Assembly (NCBI GenBank): GCA_943704415.1
Contig: CALSCO010001361.1
Span: 1 to 11,455, forward strand
DNA: 11,455 bases
Direction: 5' to 3'
Source: Parvularia atlantis
Taxonomy: Eukaryota; Opisthokonta; Rotosphaerida
This document shows, piece after piece, positions 1 to 8,079 of this stretch. Made by a program: the position numbers and the translations under genes. Below the pieces are notes generated by a model, which was given only the letters and a program-made list of their open reading frames with translations, did no database searches and was not told the origin of the DNA. How positions within the stretch are numbered: position 1 is the stretch's first letter; every line of letters starts with the position of its first letter.

Positions 1-80
1 AGTGTCGTATTGGAGACCCCATAGCGCTTGCGGATCTCCTTGCCTGATAGGAACACGTGTGTGGTCGTTGATGCAGACAT
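1..80 (-). CDS. Possible N-terminus of IS607-type serine recombinase (partial)
   Basis: A reading frame starts at the ATG at 80-78 and runs off the left edge after 26 codons. After a short Ser/Thr lead it reads FLSGKEIRKRYGVSNTT. This has the look of a MerR-type helix-turn-helix: a 'LSGKE' first turn, then 'YGVS-TL' before an expected RRW. IS607-family TnpA recombinases begin this way, with a small DNA-binding domain before the serine resolvase domain; the family is known in bacteria, giant viruses and some protists. No catalytic residue lies in the window. The local sequence is AT-richer than the other genes and shows no intron. It could instead be another MerR/excisionase-like protein or a chance frame. 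The family call is inference from a short stretch. Confidence 0.45.
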   Translation of the reverse strand, partial: MSASTTTHVFLSGKEIRKRYGVSNTT

Positions 81-277
81 GTTTGCAGACCAGAATAGCA
101 AAATGGTTCATCATGGTTGGAAAGACACAAGGCGCGCACTGTTACACGCACCTGTAAAGCCGAATTGCAAACATTATTTTGTGCAAAAAGCAAACAAAGC
201 GGAGTCGCTCACTGGAGCAGAGTGCGCAGACGGAAAAGAGAAAATGGAGAGAAGTGGGTACTTTGCTTCATAACTGA

Positions 278-285
278 GCGGGAAA
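278..285 (-). promoter_or_regulatory. E2F-like site upstream of cyclin B
   Basis: The plus strand reads GCGGGAAA; its complement TTTCCCGC fits the E2F/DP consensus TTTSSCGC exactly. It lies about 90 bp before the cyclin B start codon, next to the paired Myb-like sites. E2F control of cell-cycle genes is conserved in many eukaryotes. An 8-base match can arise by chance in GC-rich DNA, so the call depends on position and context. Confidence 0.4.
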
Positions 286-291
286 AGGTCT

Positions 292-330
292 GTAACGGTC
301 GCCGTCACCAAAGCACAGAGGGACCGTTAC
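292..330. promoter_or_regulatory. Inverted pair of Myb-type sites (GTAACGGTC) upstream of cyclin B
   Basis: GTAACGGTC occurs at 292-300 on the plus strand, and an identical copy occurs on the minus strand at 322-330, with 21 bp between them. Each contains AACGG, the core bound by R2R3/R1R2R3 Myb proteins and the core of the plant MSA element that drives G2/M expression of B-type cyclins. The pair ends 45 bp before the start codon, so it lies in the proximal promoter or the start of the leader. A perfect 9-bp inverted repeat with this core in front of a cyclin B gene suggests Myb control of mitotic transcription; binding is inference. Confidence 0.5.
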
Positions 331-374
331 GAATCCGCACTTCCTCCGTCTCCTCCTCTGTCTCCGCTTCGACG

Positions 375-2089
375 ATGGCCGAGAACGCCCTGCCGCACGC
401 ACGCCACGTCGCGCACCTGCACGCGCGCCACGGCGACGAGAATTTGCCGGCGCGCATGGCCGGCAAGACGGCGGCGGCGGCCGTGCCGGCGCCCGCGCTG
501 ACCGGCGGTCTGGGCAACAAGCGCCAGGCGCTGGGCGACCTGAACCGGGCCAACGTGCGTCGCACGCGTCTTTGTGCGCGGCACGTGCGCTGAGCCGCAG
601 ATCGTAGGCCGAGCCGCCCCCGAAGACGGCCAAGACGGCCAGCGCGGCGTCGGGCGTGACCTGGACGAGCAGCACGGCCGCGCCCGTCGGCACCGTGCGT
701 CTCGCCCCGGCCGCCGTCGGCCGCGTCACAGCCGCGCTGCCGGCCCCCGTCGTCGGCGTGCCGTCGCTGCTCACGGCCGCGCCCGTCACGGCGTCCATCG
801 CGACGACGCGCAACACCGTCGCGCCCGAGCGGCCGTCGATCCCGACGCGGCACCCGCTGCGCCCGGTGCGTGCTGTCGTCCGCGTGTCGTTGCCCACTCG
901 CCCGGCTCACGGCCTGCGCAGGCCCCGTCGCGCGCCAAGCAGATCTTGCTGCAGCACAAGCAGGATGTGGCGCGGCTGGGCATCGAGGACATCGACGAGC
1001 TCGAGGGGATGACGCCCGAGGACGAGCCCGAGTACGCCATGTCGTCGTTCCACTACATGCGCGAGCTTGAGGTGCATGCGCCGGCTGCGGGAGGAAATTT
1101 CTCGCGCTCACACGCCGGACCGCTCGCAGGGCCGATTCCTTGCCGACCCCAACTACATGGAGCGCCAGCGGGACGTCAACTGGCGCATGCGCGCGACGCT
1201 CATCGACTGGCTCGTGGGTGTGCACTGGCGCTTCAGCATGGTGCGCTCGGCCGCGCGCCCGCCCCGCCAGCTGACGCCGCAGCGCAGAACATCGAGACGC
1301 TGTTCAACACGGTCAACATCATGGACCGGTACCTCTCGCTCGAGGTGACCCCGCGCACGCAGCTGCAGCTCGTGGGCATCGTCGCGCTGTTCATCGCGTC
1401 CAAGGCACGCACGCGCCCCATGCAACGCCGCCGCCGCGCTCGCTCAACCGGTACGCGACGCAGTACGAGGAGTACACCCCGCCGGCCGTCCACGAGCTCG
1501 TCTTCTTGACCGAGAACACGTACGCCCCGGCCGACGTCCTCAAGATGGAGCAGCGCATGTTTGCGCGGCTGCAGTTCAACCTTGGCGCGCCCGCCCCGAT
1601 CACGTTCCTGCGGCGCGTGTCCAAGGTGCGCCGACGACACCATGATCAGGGCTGCGGGGCTGATCGCACGCGTGTCCAGGCCGAGAACGAATTCCCTGAG
1701 ACGCGCGTGATCGGCAAGTACCTGATGGAGTCGACGGTCCTGTCGGAGCGCTTCCTGCGCTACAAGCCGTCGCTGATTGCGGCCGCGTCGATGCACGCGG
1801 CGCGGCTGATGCGCCGGCGGGGCGATTGGGTGCGTCGCGCACCAGCAGCAAGTGTCTAGCGCACAGCTTACGGCCCGCGACATCCTCGCAGGACGCGCAG
1901 CTCGAGTACTACAGCGGGTACTCGGCGGCCGAGCTCAAGCCGTGCATCGACGACCTCGCCGCTTTCCTGTCGAGCAACGAGCGCTTCAAGTCGGTCTACC
2001 GCAAGTACAGCTCGCAGCAGAACTTCCGCGCGTCGAACTACGTCGAGCTGCACCTGCGCTCGCACGGCAACGTCTTTGTTAGCGCCTGA
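375..2089 (+). CDS. CCNB: G2/mitotic-specific cyclin B (8 exons, 441 aa)
   Basis: This is the activating subunit of the mitotic CDK1 kinase. Exons: 375-554, 608-865, 922-1071, 1130-1240, 1288-1404, 1464-1625, 1680-1829 and 1892-2089; the total of 1326 nt closes in frame at TGA. Residues 50-53 (RQAL, followed by GDLN) form a destruction box for APC/C-driven degradation. Residues 61-146 are a low-complexity Ala/Pro/Thr linker. The first cyclin box opens at about 205 with YMERQ and MRATLIDWLV (216-225), then ETLFNTVNIMDRYLS and FIASK. YEEYTPP begins exon 6, and FLRRVSKA and LEYYSGY mark the second, B-type cyclin fold. All seven introns are phase 0. The intron at 1405-1463 starts with GC, and the intron at 1626-1679 is in frame and stop-free. 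The ATG at 375 has a good context (GACGATGG). Length and motifs are normal for cyclin B. Confidence 0.95.
1405..1463 (+). other. GC-AG intron in the cyclin B gene
   Basis: Exon 5 ends with the conserved FIASK (AAG at 1402-1404) and exon 6 must begin with YEEY (TAC at 1464). The 59 bases between start GCACGC and end GACGCAG, with a GCTCAAC branch-like site. No GT donor would keep both conserved segments, so this is a GC-AG intron or a donor altered by an assembly error. Confidence 0.75.
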
Positions 2090-2180
2090 GACGCGACTCG
2101 CTCTCTGTCCAGCTGTCTGTCACGGTTTCAGAAGCAAAACCCGAGCTCACGCGCCGCCGTTCACATTTGCGCTGGAGGCG

Positions 2181-3162
2181 ATGATGAGCGGCGACGACCC
2201 GGACGCCGACTTTGACGCGTTCGCGTCGGCCCCGGCCGAGCCGGCCGCGAACGGCGCGTCGTCGGCGGCGGCCATCCCGCTCGTGCCGCCCGTGCCGGCG
2301 ACGTGCGTGCCGCGCGCGGCGCTGCGCCCGTTGCGCGCGAGGCTGAGCGGCTCGTCACGTGCGCCAGCGCCGCGCCATCGACGGCCGCCGCCAAGCCCAA
2401 GGCGAAGCCTGCGCCGCCGCGCCGCCGTCCGCAGCAGCAGTCGCAGCAGCCGCCGCAGCAGCCGATAACGATCGCGGAGCAGCGCGAGGAGGATCGGTCG
2501 CTGCGCGCCTCGCTTGAGCCCGACGACAACACGGCCGAGGCCAAGCGGCTCAACGGGCGCTTCGCGATGTCGCTCGTGTCGCTGCTGGTGCCGTCGCGCG
2601 CGTGCTCGTGCCTGCTGCGTGCTGATCACAGCGCGCGCCCAGGGCATCTACCTCATTGTGTACTTGCTCGAGGCCACCGTCGGCCAGTTCAGCCCCACCG
2701 GCCCCGACATGGTCCTCCTCGTGCGTCCTCCACGCGTGCACTGTGCGAGGCTGACACGCGCACACCCAGCTGCTCGGCTGGTTTGCCTATGACGGCTACC
2801 GTCTGCGCGCCCTCAATCTGGTTTGTGCGCCGTCGCCCGTGTGTCTGCGCCCGTGCTGACACCGCGGGCAGTACCTCGCGCTGAGCGTCGTGTCGATCGC
2901 GATCGACACGCTCGACTTTATCACGTCCATCATCGCCGTCGTCACGCGCGTGTACCCGCTCTGGGTCAGCTTCGTGCTCGTGTTCCTCTTCATCGTTGAG
3001 AGTGCGCGCCGCGTCACACGTGCCCGCTGCCGCTCTGCTGACGGCCGCGCGCGCTCGCCAGCCCTGTTCAAATTCGCGTCGCTCTTCCACGGCCGCGCGC
3101 TGCGCAACCACCTCGACATCGTCCACCGGCAGCCGGTCGAGTCGGCGCCGCTCGGCGTGTGA
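2181..3162 (+). CDS. Unrecognised protein with about four membrane segments (6 exons, 233 aa)
   Basis: I do not recognise the family. Exons: 2181-2302, 2368-2587, 2643-2720, 2770-2820, 2872-3001 and 3062-3162; the total of 702 nt closes in frame at TGA. Residues 1-100 are soluble: an acidic start with DFDAF (10-14), an Ala/Pro stretch, then a Lys/Pro/Arg and Gln-rich stretch ending in a charged segment. Hydrophobic segments follow at about 106-124, 137-147 (weak), 158-178 and 187-209, and the tail is short and polar. There is no signal peptide, so the long N-terminus is probably cytosolic. Two adjacent ATGs (2181, 2184) could each start it. It sits 91 bp after the cyclin stop on the same strand. 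Intron 5 (3002-3061) is in frame and stop-free, so its removal rests on splice signals alone; the donor at 2588 (GTGCCG) is atypical. Confidence 0.75.
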
Positions 3163-3252
3163 CCTTGTGTCGTTTGTCTTGCTTGCACGGAAAGATTGGG
3201 ATGAGAGCAAGAGACGCACGCACACAAGCAAATCGCAAGATGCCAGCCGAAT
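3163..3252. other. Convergent 3' intergenic spacer (90 bp)
   Basis: This stretch separates the stop codon of the membrane-protein gene from the stop codon of the lipid-kinase gene on the other strand, so it must hold both 3' ends. It contains a perfect 7-bp inverted repeat, TTGCTTG at 3179-3185 and CAAGCAA at 3225-3231. Each strand therefore carries TTGCTTG soon after its stop codon. Whether this marks poly(A) sites is unknown, and no AATAAA is visible. Confidence 0.5.
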
Positions 3253-6200
3253 TCACTTTGCCTTGAAGTAGCCCGCCGAGAACACGCTCAGCAGCCCCGG
3301 GTGCACCTCGACCTGCAGCGGCCCAAACTCGAAGCTGCGGGCGCGACGACGGGCTCAGCACGCGCTTACGCCGCACATGCGCGCTAGAGACACGCACGCC
3401 TCGCCGTCCACCGAGATGAACGCGGGCGTCGCTGTGCTGCGCGGCTCCAACCTGAACGCGCGCACCTTGGCGTACTGCACCAGCGCCGAGCGCGCATGCT
3501 CGCCCTGCCGGGCAGACGACGTGAGTGCGCGTGTGCGCAAAAAGTCAGCAGCGGCGCGCACGCACCTGCTCCAGCATCTTGAACACGCGCGTAAGCTCGG
3601 CCGTGTTGTCGTTGTGCAGGACGTACGACAGGTCAAGCAGACCGTCGTCCGGCTTGGCGTACGGCGCGGCGATGGTGCCCTATGCGATCGCCACTCAAAA
3701 CTCAGCATGGCGCTCTGCGGCACACGCAGCAGGCGCACCTTGGACAGGAACGAGACGTTGCCTGCGCTGAGTGAGACAAAGTCGCCGTCGACGACCGTCC
3801 ACGCCGACGGCAGGTCGTCCCCGAGCGTGCCGATGGCGAGCGGTGGCCCGCTGCCGAGCTGCGGCGCCTTGAGCTGGCGGCGCGCAGCGCATCAAGACGG
3901 TGCCACGAACGCGCACACGCAAAGTACCTTGACCGGTGCCGGCGTCGGTGCCGCGGCGGGCGCGGGCGCGGCGGCAGGAGCGGGTGTCGGCTCGGCTAGC
4001 GAGGCGACCGTGGAGGGTCAGGTACGCAGACCGCTTGCGGGCACGGACGCACGCGCAGACGTCTTCATGACGACGTCGTCGCCCTCCACGGCCTTGGCCT
4101 TGCCCTGCGCGCGGCCGCACGGTCAGCGAGTGGTGCGGGCGCAAGCCTCAACGCACCTTGTCCCGCTTCGGCTGCGGCGTCTCCTCCTCCTCCTCCTCGT
4201 CCTGGTCCTCGTCCTCGTCCTCGTCCTCGTCGCTTGTGCTGTTGACCTTTGGCGACCCGGCCTTGTCCTCCTTCTTGTCCTCCTTCTTGTCTTCGGCCTT
4301 GTCCTCCTGCTTGTCCTCCTTCTTGTCTTCGGCCTTGTCCTCAGTCTTGTCCTCCTTCTTGTCTTCGGCCTTGTCCTCAGTCTTGTCCTCCTTCTTGTCC
4401 TCGGCCTTGTCGGCAGTCTTGTCATCCTCATCCGACGTCACCGTGATCGCAGGAACATCCTCTTTGACCGGCGCAGGTGCCGCAGCCGCAGCCTTCTCGG
4501 CCTCCTTCTGCAGCGACTCCTTGACCTTGGCCAGCAGCAGCGCGTCCGATTCGCTTCTCGACACACGCCTGTCGTCGGCCGCAGCACCTGGCCCAGCGCT
4601 GGTTGCTGCTGCTGCCGTCGTTGCTGCCGGTGCTAGTGCGGTGGCGGCGACGGGTCCCGCCTTGACGGGCGCGCTCGGATCCAGCACCTGCTCCTTCGCG
4701 ACCTGCACGAGCATCGACAGCTTCGCCGGGAACTTGCGCTTGCCGCCGACGATCGCCGCGGTCGCGATCGAGAACGGCGAGTCGCCCAGGAATTTGCGCC
4801 AGCTGCGCAACCGGGCATCAGCATCGCGCCCATCCACGGCGACCGCGGTGGCGAAAGCGTGGCGCACCTGTTGCCCTCGCCGCCGAGATCCACCTGCGCC
4901 AGCAGGCCGTACTTCTGGCCTGCGAAGGAGAATATCCGCCGCTTCTCCGAGTGCACCGAGCACACGTCGAGCTTCTGCGTCGCGCCCTTGATCGCCGCCA
5001 GCGTGCTGAGCGACGCGTCAAGCCCGTTCTCCAGGCCTGCGAGCGACATCGCCAGGCCGTTGGTGTTGCCAGCCGCGACAATGCCCAGCGGCAGCTGGCG
5101 CGCGCGGTCCCAATCGGCCCTGGCGCAGTGGGCACGGCTCAGCACGCGTCGCGGCACACGCAGGACGGCGCGCACCGTGACAGCAGGCCGTTGATTATCT
5201 CGTGTACCAGGCCGTCGCCACCGACGGCGAGGATGCCATCAAACTGGTCGAGCTTCATGTCTTGCACGATCTTGAGCGCGCTGCCTTTGGCGCTCGTGTC
5301 TGGCAAGCCGAATGTGTGAGCGCGGGGCCCTGACATCGCTGTGCGGTCGCGCACGCACTCTGCACGCTCGAGATGGACGTGCTGCGGCAGGCCTCGAGGA
5401 TCGGCGCGACGTACTTGGATATGATCTTCTGGCCCTTCTTCTTGCCGGCCTCGGGGTTGACGACCACGAGCAGCCGCCGCGGCGTGTACTGCGGCAGCGG
5501 TCAGCCGCGCGCTCGGCACATCCAGTGGCCGCGCACCAGGCCTGCGGCCACAAGCCGCTGCTCGCACGCCGCGCGCAGCTTCTCGGCCTCATCGGCATCT
5601 CTGGGCGCGCGCTGCGGTCAGCCGACGCAATTGCAGCCAGGCCGCCGACGCACCCGTACGACGCGACGACCTTCTCCACCAGCTGCTTCGACGGCCGCCA
5701 CGGGAAGAGGAGGAACAGTGTGACCGCGGCACCGCCCGCGGCCGCCGCAGCCGTTGCAGCCGACGCCGATGACGACGACGATGCCGCCGCCGGCGCCGAT
5801 GCCGCCTCTTTGGTGACACCGATAAGCGCGGACCACGGCGCGGGGAACTTGGGTAGCGGCTTGCCTGAGTGCACGGCGGTCGTGAGTGGATGCACACAAG
5901 GGGCACGGCACGTGCGCGCGCACCGCCGGCCTGAATCGTGATGCCCTTGTCGTCGAAGGTGACCTGCACGTCTGCGCCCTTGACCGTCACGCGTTTCCTC
6001 GCCGCCTCGGCCGCCTTCGCCGCGCATGAGCGTGAGCAACGTCGCACCCGAGCTGCTGCGGCCGCGCACCGCCTGCGCCGCCTCCTCGGCCTTCCTTTTC
6101 GCCTCGGCTTCGCGCGCAGCCTTGTCAGCCTCGTCCTTCTCACGCTTGGCCTTGGCCTCCTCCTCCTTCTTGCGCGCGGCCTCCTCGGCCAGGCGCTTCT

Positions 6201-8079
6201 TCTCGACGTCCTCCTTCTGCTTCTTGATGCGCGCCTCCTCGTCCTTCTTGGCCTGCAGCGCGCGCGTCAGCCTGCCGCCTTGCTGACGTCCGCAGCAGAC
6301 CTTCTCGGCCGCCGCTGCGTCCGCGCCGTCGGTCGATGGGCCCTGCATACGCGCTCGGCATCAGTGACGTCGCACGCTGTGGCCGCTGCAGCAGCAGGGC
6401 GCACACCTCGGCCACGGACGCCTTGGCCGACTTTTGCGCGCTCACGTCGGTCTCGCTGCTCGCCGGCGCGACATCGGCCAGCGGCGTCGCACTGCCCGTG
6501 AGCAGGTGTTGCTGCGCGCCCGTGTGCCATGTCAGGCACCGGCTGCACGATAGCGCGCGACGCGCCGCACCTCGAACAGGTCCGGGCGCATCTTGATCAC
6601 CATTGGGTCCGTGCGCTTCTTAAGGAACAGCTTGTAGTCGTAGCGCTTCTCGCCCCAGTCCTGGATCACGTCATTCACGTTCTTATCCTGCACATTCGCG
6701 CACGCAGGCCCGTCAGCATCACGCGACGCAGCACAGCGAGCACGCAGCCGCACCACAGCGTGGAGCTTCTCCTCGCCATCGTTGCCGACCGTGTAAATGC
6801 CGTAGTCCTTCACCTTGGCGTCGTCGAGCTCGCTGCGGACTCGGTCACCAACAGCGACAGCGGCGCGCTCGCGCCACGCACAGCTTCTCAAACATGAGCT
6901 TGATGACCGCCTCGCACTGCGCGTCCTGCGCGATCTGCACGCCGCGGTACGACCCGTCCGTCAGGTAGATCTTGACCGGCTTGGTTGGCAGACGGCGGCC
7001 TGAGAGCGCGCTCAGCGAGCACGCTGCGCGGCAGAGCGCAGCCGCACCCTTCGGCGCGACCAACGAGCGGCTCTTGGAAAGGTTGTCGAGCGTGCGCAGC
7101 TCGCCCATGGGCCGGTCAAACGACGGCGTCTCGGTCTCCTCCTTCGGCACGGGCTGCGTCTGGCCGGGCATCATGAGCGGGATCTGCGCGGCGCATGCAC
7201 ATATCAGTGCTCCGAGCGTGCACGACGCCGCGGCAGCACGCACCTTGAGCGCGCCGCCGAGCGCGGCGACCTTCCCGCCCATGGTCACGGACGAGCCGGG
7301 CGAGTCGCTGCTCGACGGCGTCGGCTTCGGCATCCTGCGATCGCGTGCATATGAGCTTCGACCGTGAGCGGCGCGCTCAACGCACTTGGCCATCGGCGGC
7401 ATCGTGGCCGACGTGCCCGCGGGCTCGTCCTTCGGCGGCTTAGTGTCCTTGCGTGCGAGCGGCGGCGGGCCCTTGGCTGCGTGCGCACGTGCGTCTGAGC
7501 GATCCGTGCGGCCACACGACGCGCGGCCCACGCACGCTTGCCGTCGCCCTCCTCGGACGTGGCGGCCGCGGGCGTCTCGGCCGGCGCCTCGTCGTCCTCG
7601 GGCGCGGCCTGCTTCGGCGGTTTCGGCATCGGCTTGGGCGCGGCGACGGGCGACGGCGCGTCCTTGGACAACTCCTCCTCGGCCGCGGGGGCCACCTTGG
7701 GCGGCTTGGGCATCGGCTTGGGCACCGCCACGGGCGTTTCCTTGAGCTCGTCGGCCTTGGGCTCGGTCGGTGGCTCGGCTTTCGGCTCCTCCTTGGGCTC
7801 CTCCTTCGGCGTGTCGTTCGGCTCGTCGACCTTGGGCGGCTCAGCCTTCGGCTCCTCGACCTTCGGCTGCTCCTTCGGCGGCTCCTCCTTAGGGGGCTCC
7901 TCCTTCGGGGGCTCCTCCTTCGGGGGCTCTTCCTTGGGCGTGTCTTTCACCTCCTCGACCTTCGCCTCCTCGACTTTCGGCTCCTCGACCTTCGGCTCGA
8001 CGACTGGCTCCTCGGCCTTCGACGCGTCGACGACCGGCTCGGCCGCCACCGCCGGCGGCTCACTCGGCTCGTCGCCCAT
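3253..8079 (-). CDS. RA/FERM-F1-like domain, coiled coil, sphingosine-kinase-type lipid kinase (23 exons, 1193 aa)
   Basis: Exons: 8079-7536, 7476-7386, 7334-7244, 7183-7048, 6999-6882, 6832-6754, 6687-6571, 6511-6407, 6342-6301, 6252-6070, 6014-5924, 5864-5654, 5600-5537, 5488-5359, 5299-5176, 5119-4868, 4802-4157, 4104-4053, 3995-3928, 3873-3739, 3679-3566, 3504-3398 and 3334-3253; 3582 nt, one frame. Residues 1-181 are Pro/Lys/Glu-rich, with two PKPMPKPPK SH3-ligand-like motifs. Residues 289-392 form a ubiquitin-like RA/FERM-F1-type fold (KIYLTDGSYRGVQI; YGIYTV; RYDYKLFLKKR). Residues 442-502 are a charged coiled coil. The kinase has VVVNPEAGKKKG (632-643), GGDGLVHEIINGL (694-706) and AAGNTNGLA (724-732). 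Its C-terminal lobe has DGLLDL (1105-1110), YAKVRAFRLEP (1142-1152), SVDGE (1162-1166) and VEVHPGL (1175-1181), matching sphingosine kinases rather than ceramide or diacylglycerol kinases. An acidic insert (about 840-1040) splits the lobes. The exon 20 acceptor may instead be at 3859, and the exon 11 acceptor is AAG. No membrane segment is visible. Confidence 0.85.
4262..4423 (-). repeat. Tandem repeat coding DKKED-type acidic/basic insert
   Basis: Within exon 17 of the lipid kinase, residues 920-973 consist of repeats of a 12-residue unit close to DKAEDKKEDKTE, about 36 bp each in roughly four imperfect copies. On the plus strand this appears as runs of TTGTCCTCCTTCTTG. A Glu/Asp run (984-1000) follows at 4181-4231. 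The highly charged composition suggests a disordered or single-helix spacer. The open frames on the opposite strand are a by-product of the repeat. Confidence 0.85.
7864..7938 (-). repeat. 15-bp tandem repeat coding PKEEP units
   Basis: Residues 48-72 of the lipid kinase are five consecutive 5-residue PKEEP-like units, the last reading PKEQP. They are nearly identical at the DNA level (plus-strand unit close to GGCTCCTCCTTCGGG). They sit in a longer Pro/Glu/Lys-rich, probably disordered, N-terminal tail. Such short coding repeats readily change copy number between strains. Confidence 0.85.

Larger units (their letters stand above)
81..374. promoter_or_regulatory. Divergent intergenic spacer upstream of cyclin B
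   Basis: This 294-bp stretch lies between the minus-strand frame ending at 80 and the cyclin B ATG at 375. It is clearly AT-richer than the coding DNA and has A-rich runs around 160-250. Open frames cross it, but they show no family resemblance and no splice-consistent extension, so I treat them as chance. Its right half carries the E2F-like and Myb-like sites listed separately, followed by a pyrimidine-rich segment at about 340-370 that probably lies in the 5' leader. Confidence 0.6.

Noticed and set aside
28-273. An 81-codon plus-strand frame at the left end
   Set aside because: It has no recognisable features, runs through the regulatory spacer, and opposes the more family-like minus-strand frame at 1-80.
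268-1225. Minus-strand frames of 209 and 306 codons over cyclin B
   Set aside because: Arg/Ala-rich composition and full overlap with conserved cyclin exons mark them as shadows.
3179-3231. TTGCTTG/CAAGCAA inverted repeat as a stem-loop terminator
   Set aside because: A 7-bp stem with a 39-base loop is weak, and eukaryotic genes do not use such terminators; it is kept only as a note in the spacer.
3377-4991. Long plus-strand open frames (419 and 277 codons) opposite the lipid kinase
   Set aside because: They mirror the repeat-rich antisense coding region, consist of Leu/Ser/Arg low-complexity, and cross well-supported minus-strand exons and introns. No family features are visible.
6340-6350. 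A separate start for the kinase gene near the methionine codon at about 6348
   Set aside because: It lies in a well-formed intron (6406-6343) with branch and CAG acceptor. Exons on both sides keep frame with the RA-like region, and no promoter-sized gap exists.
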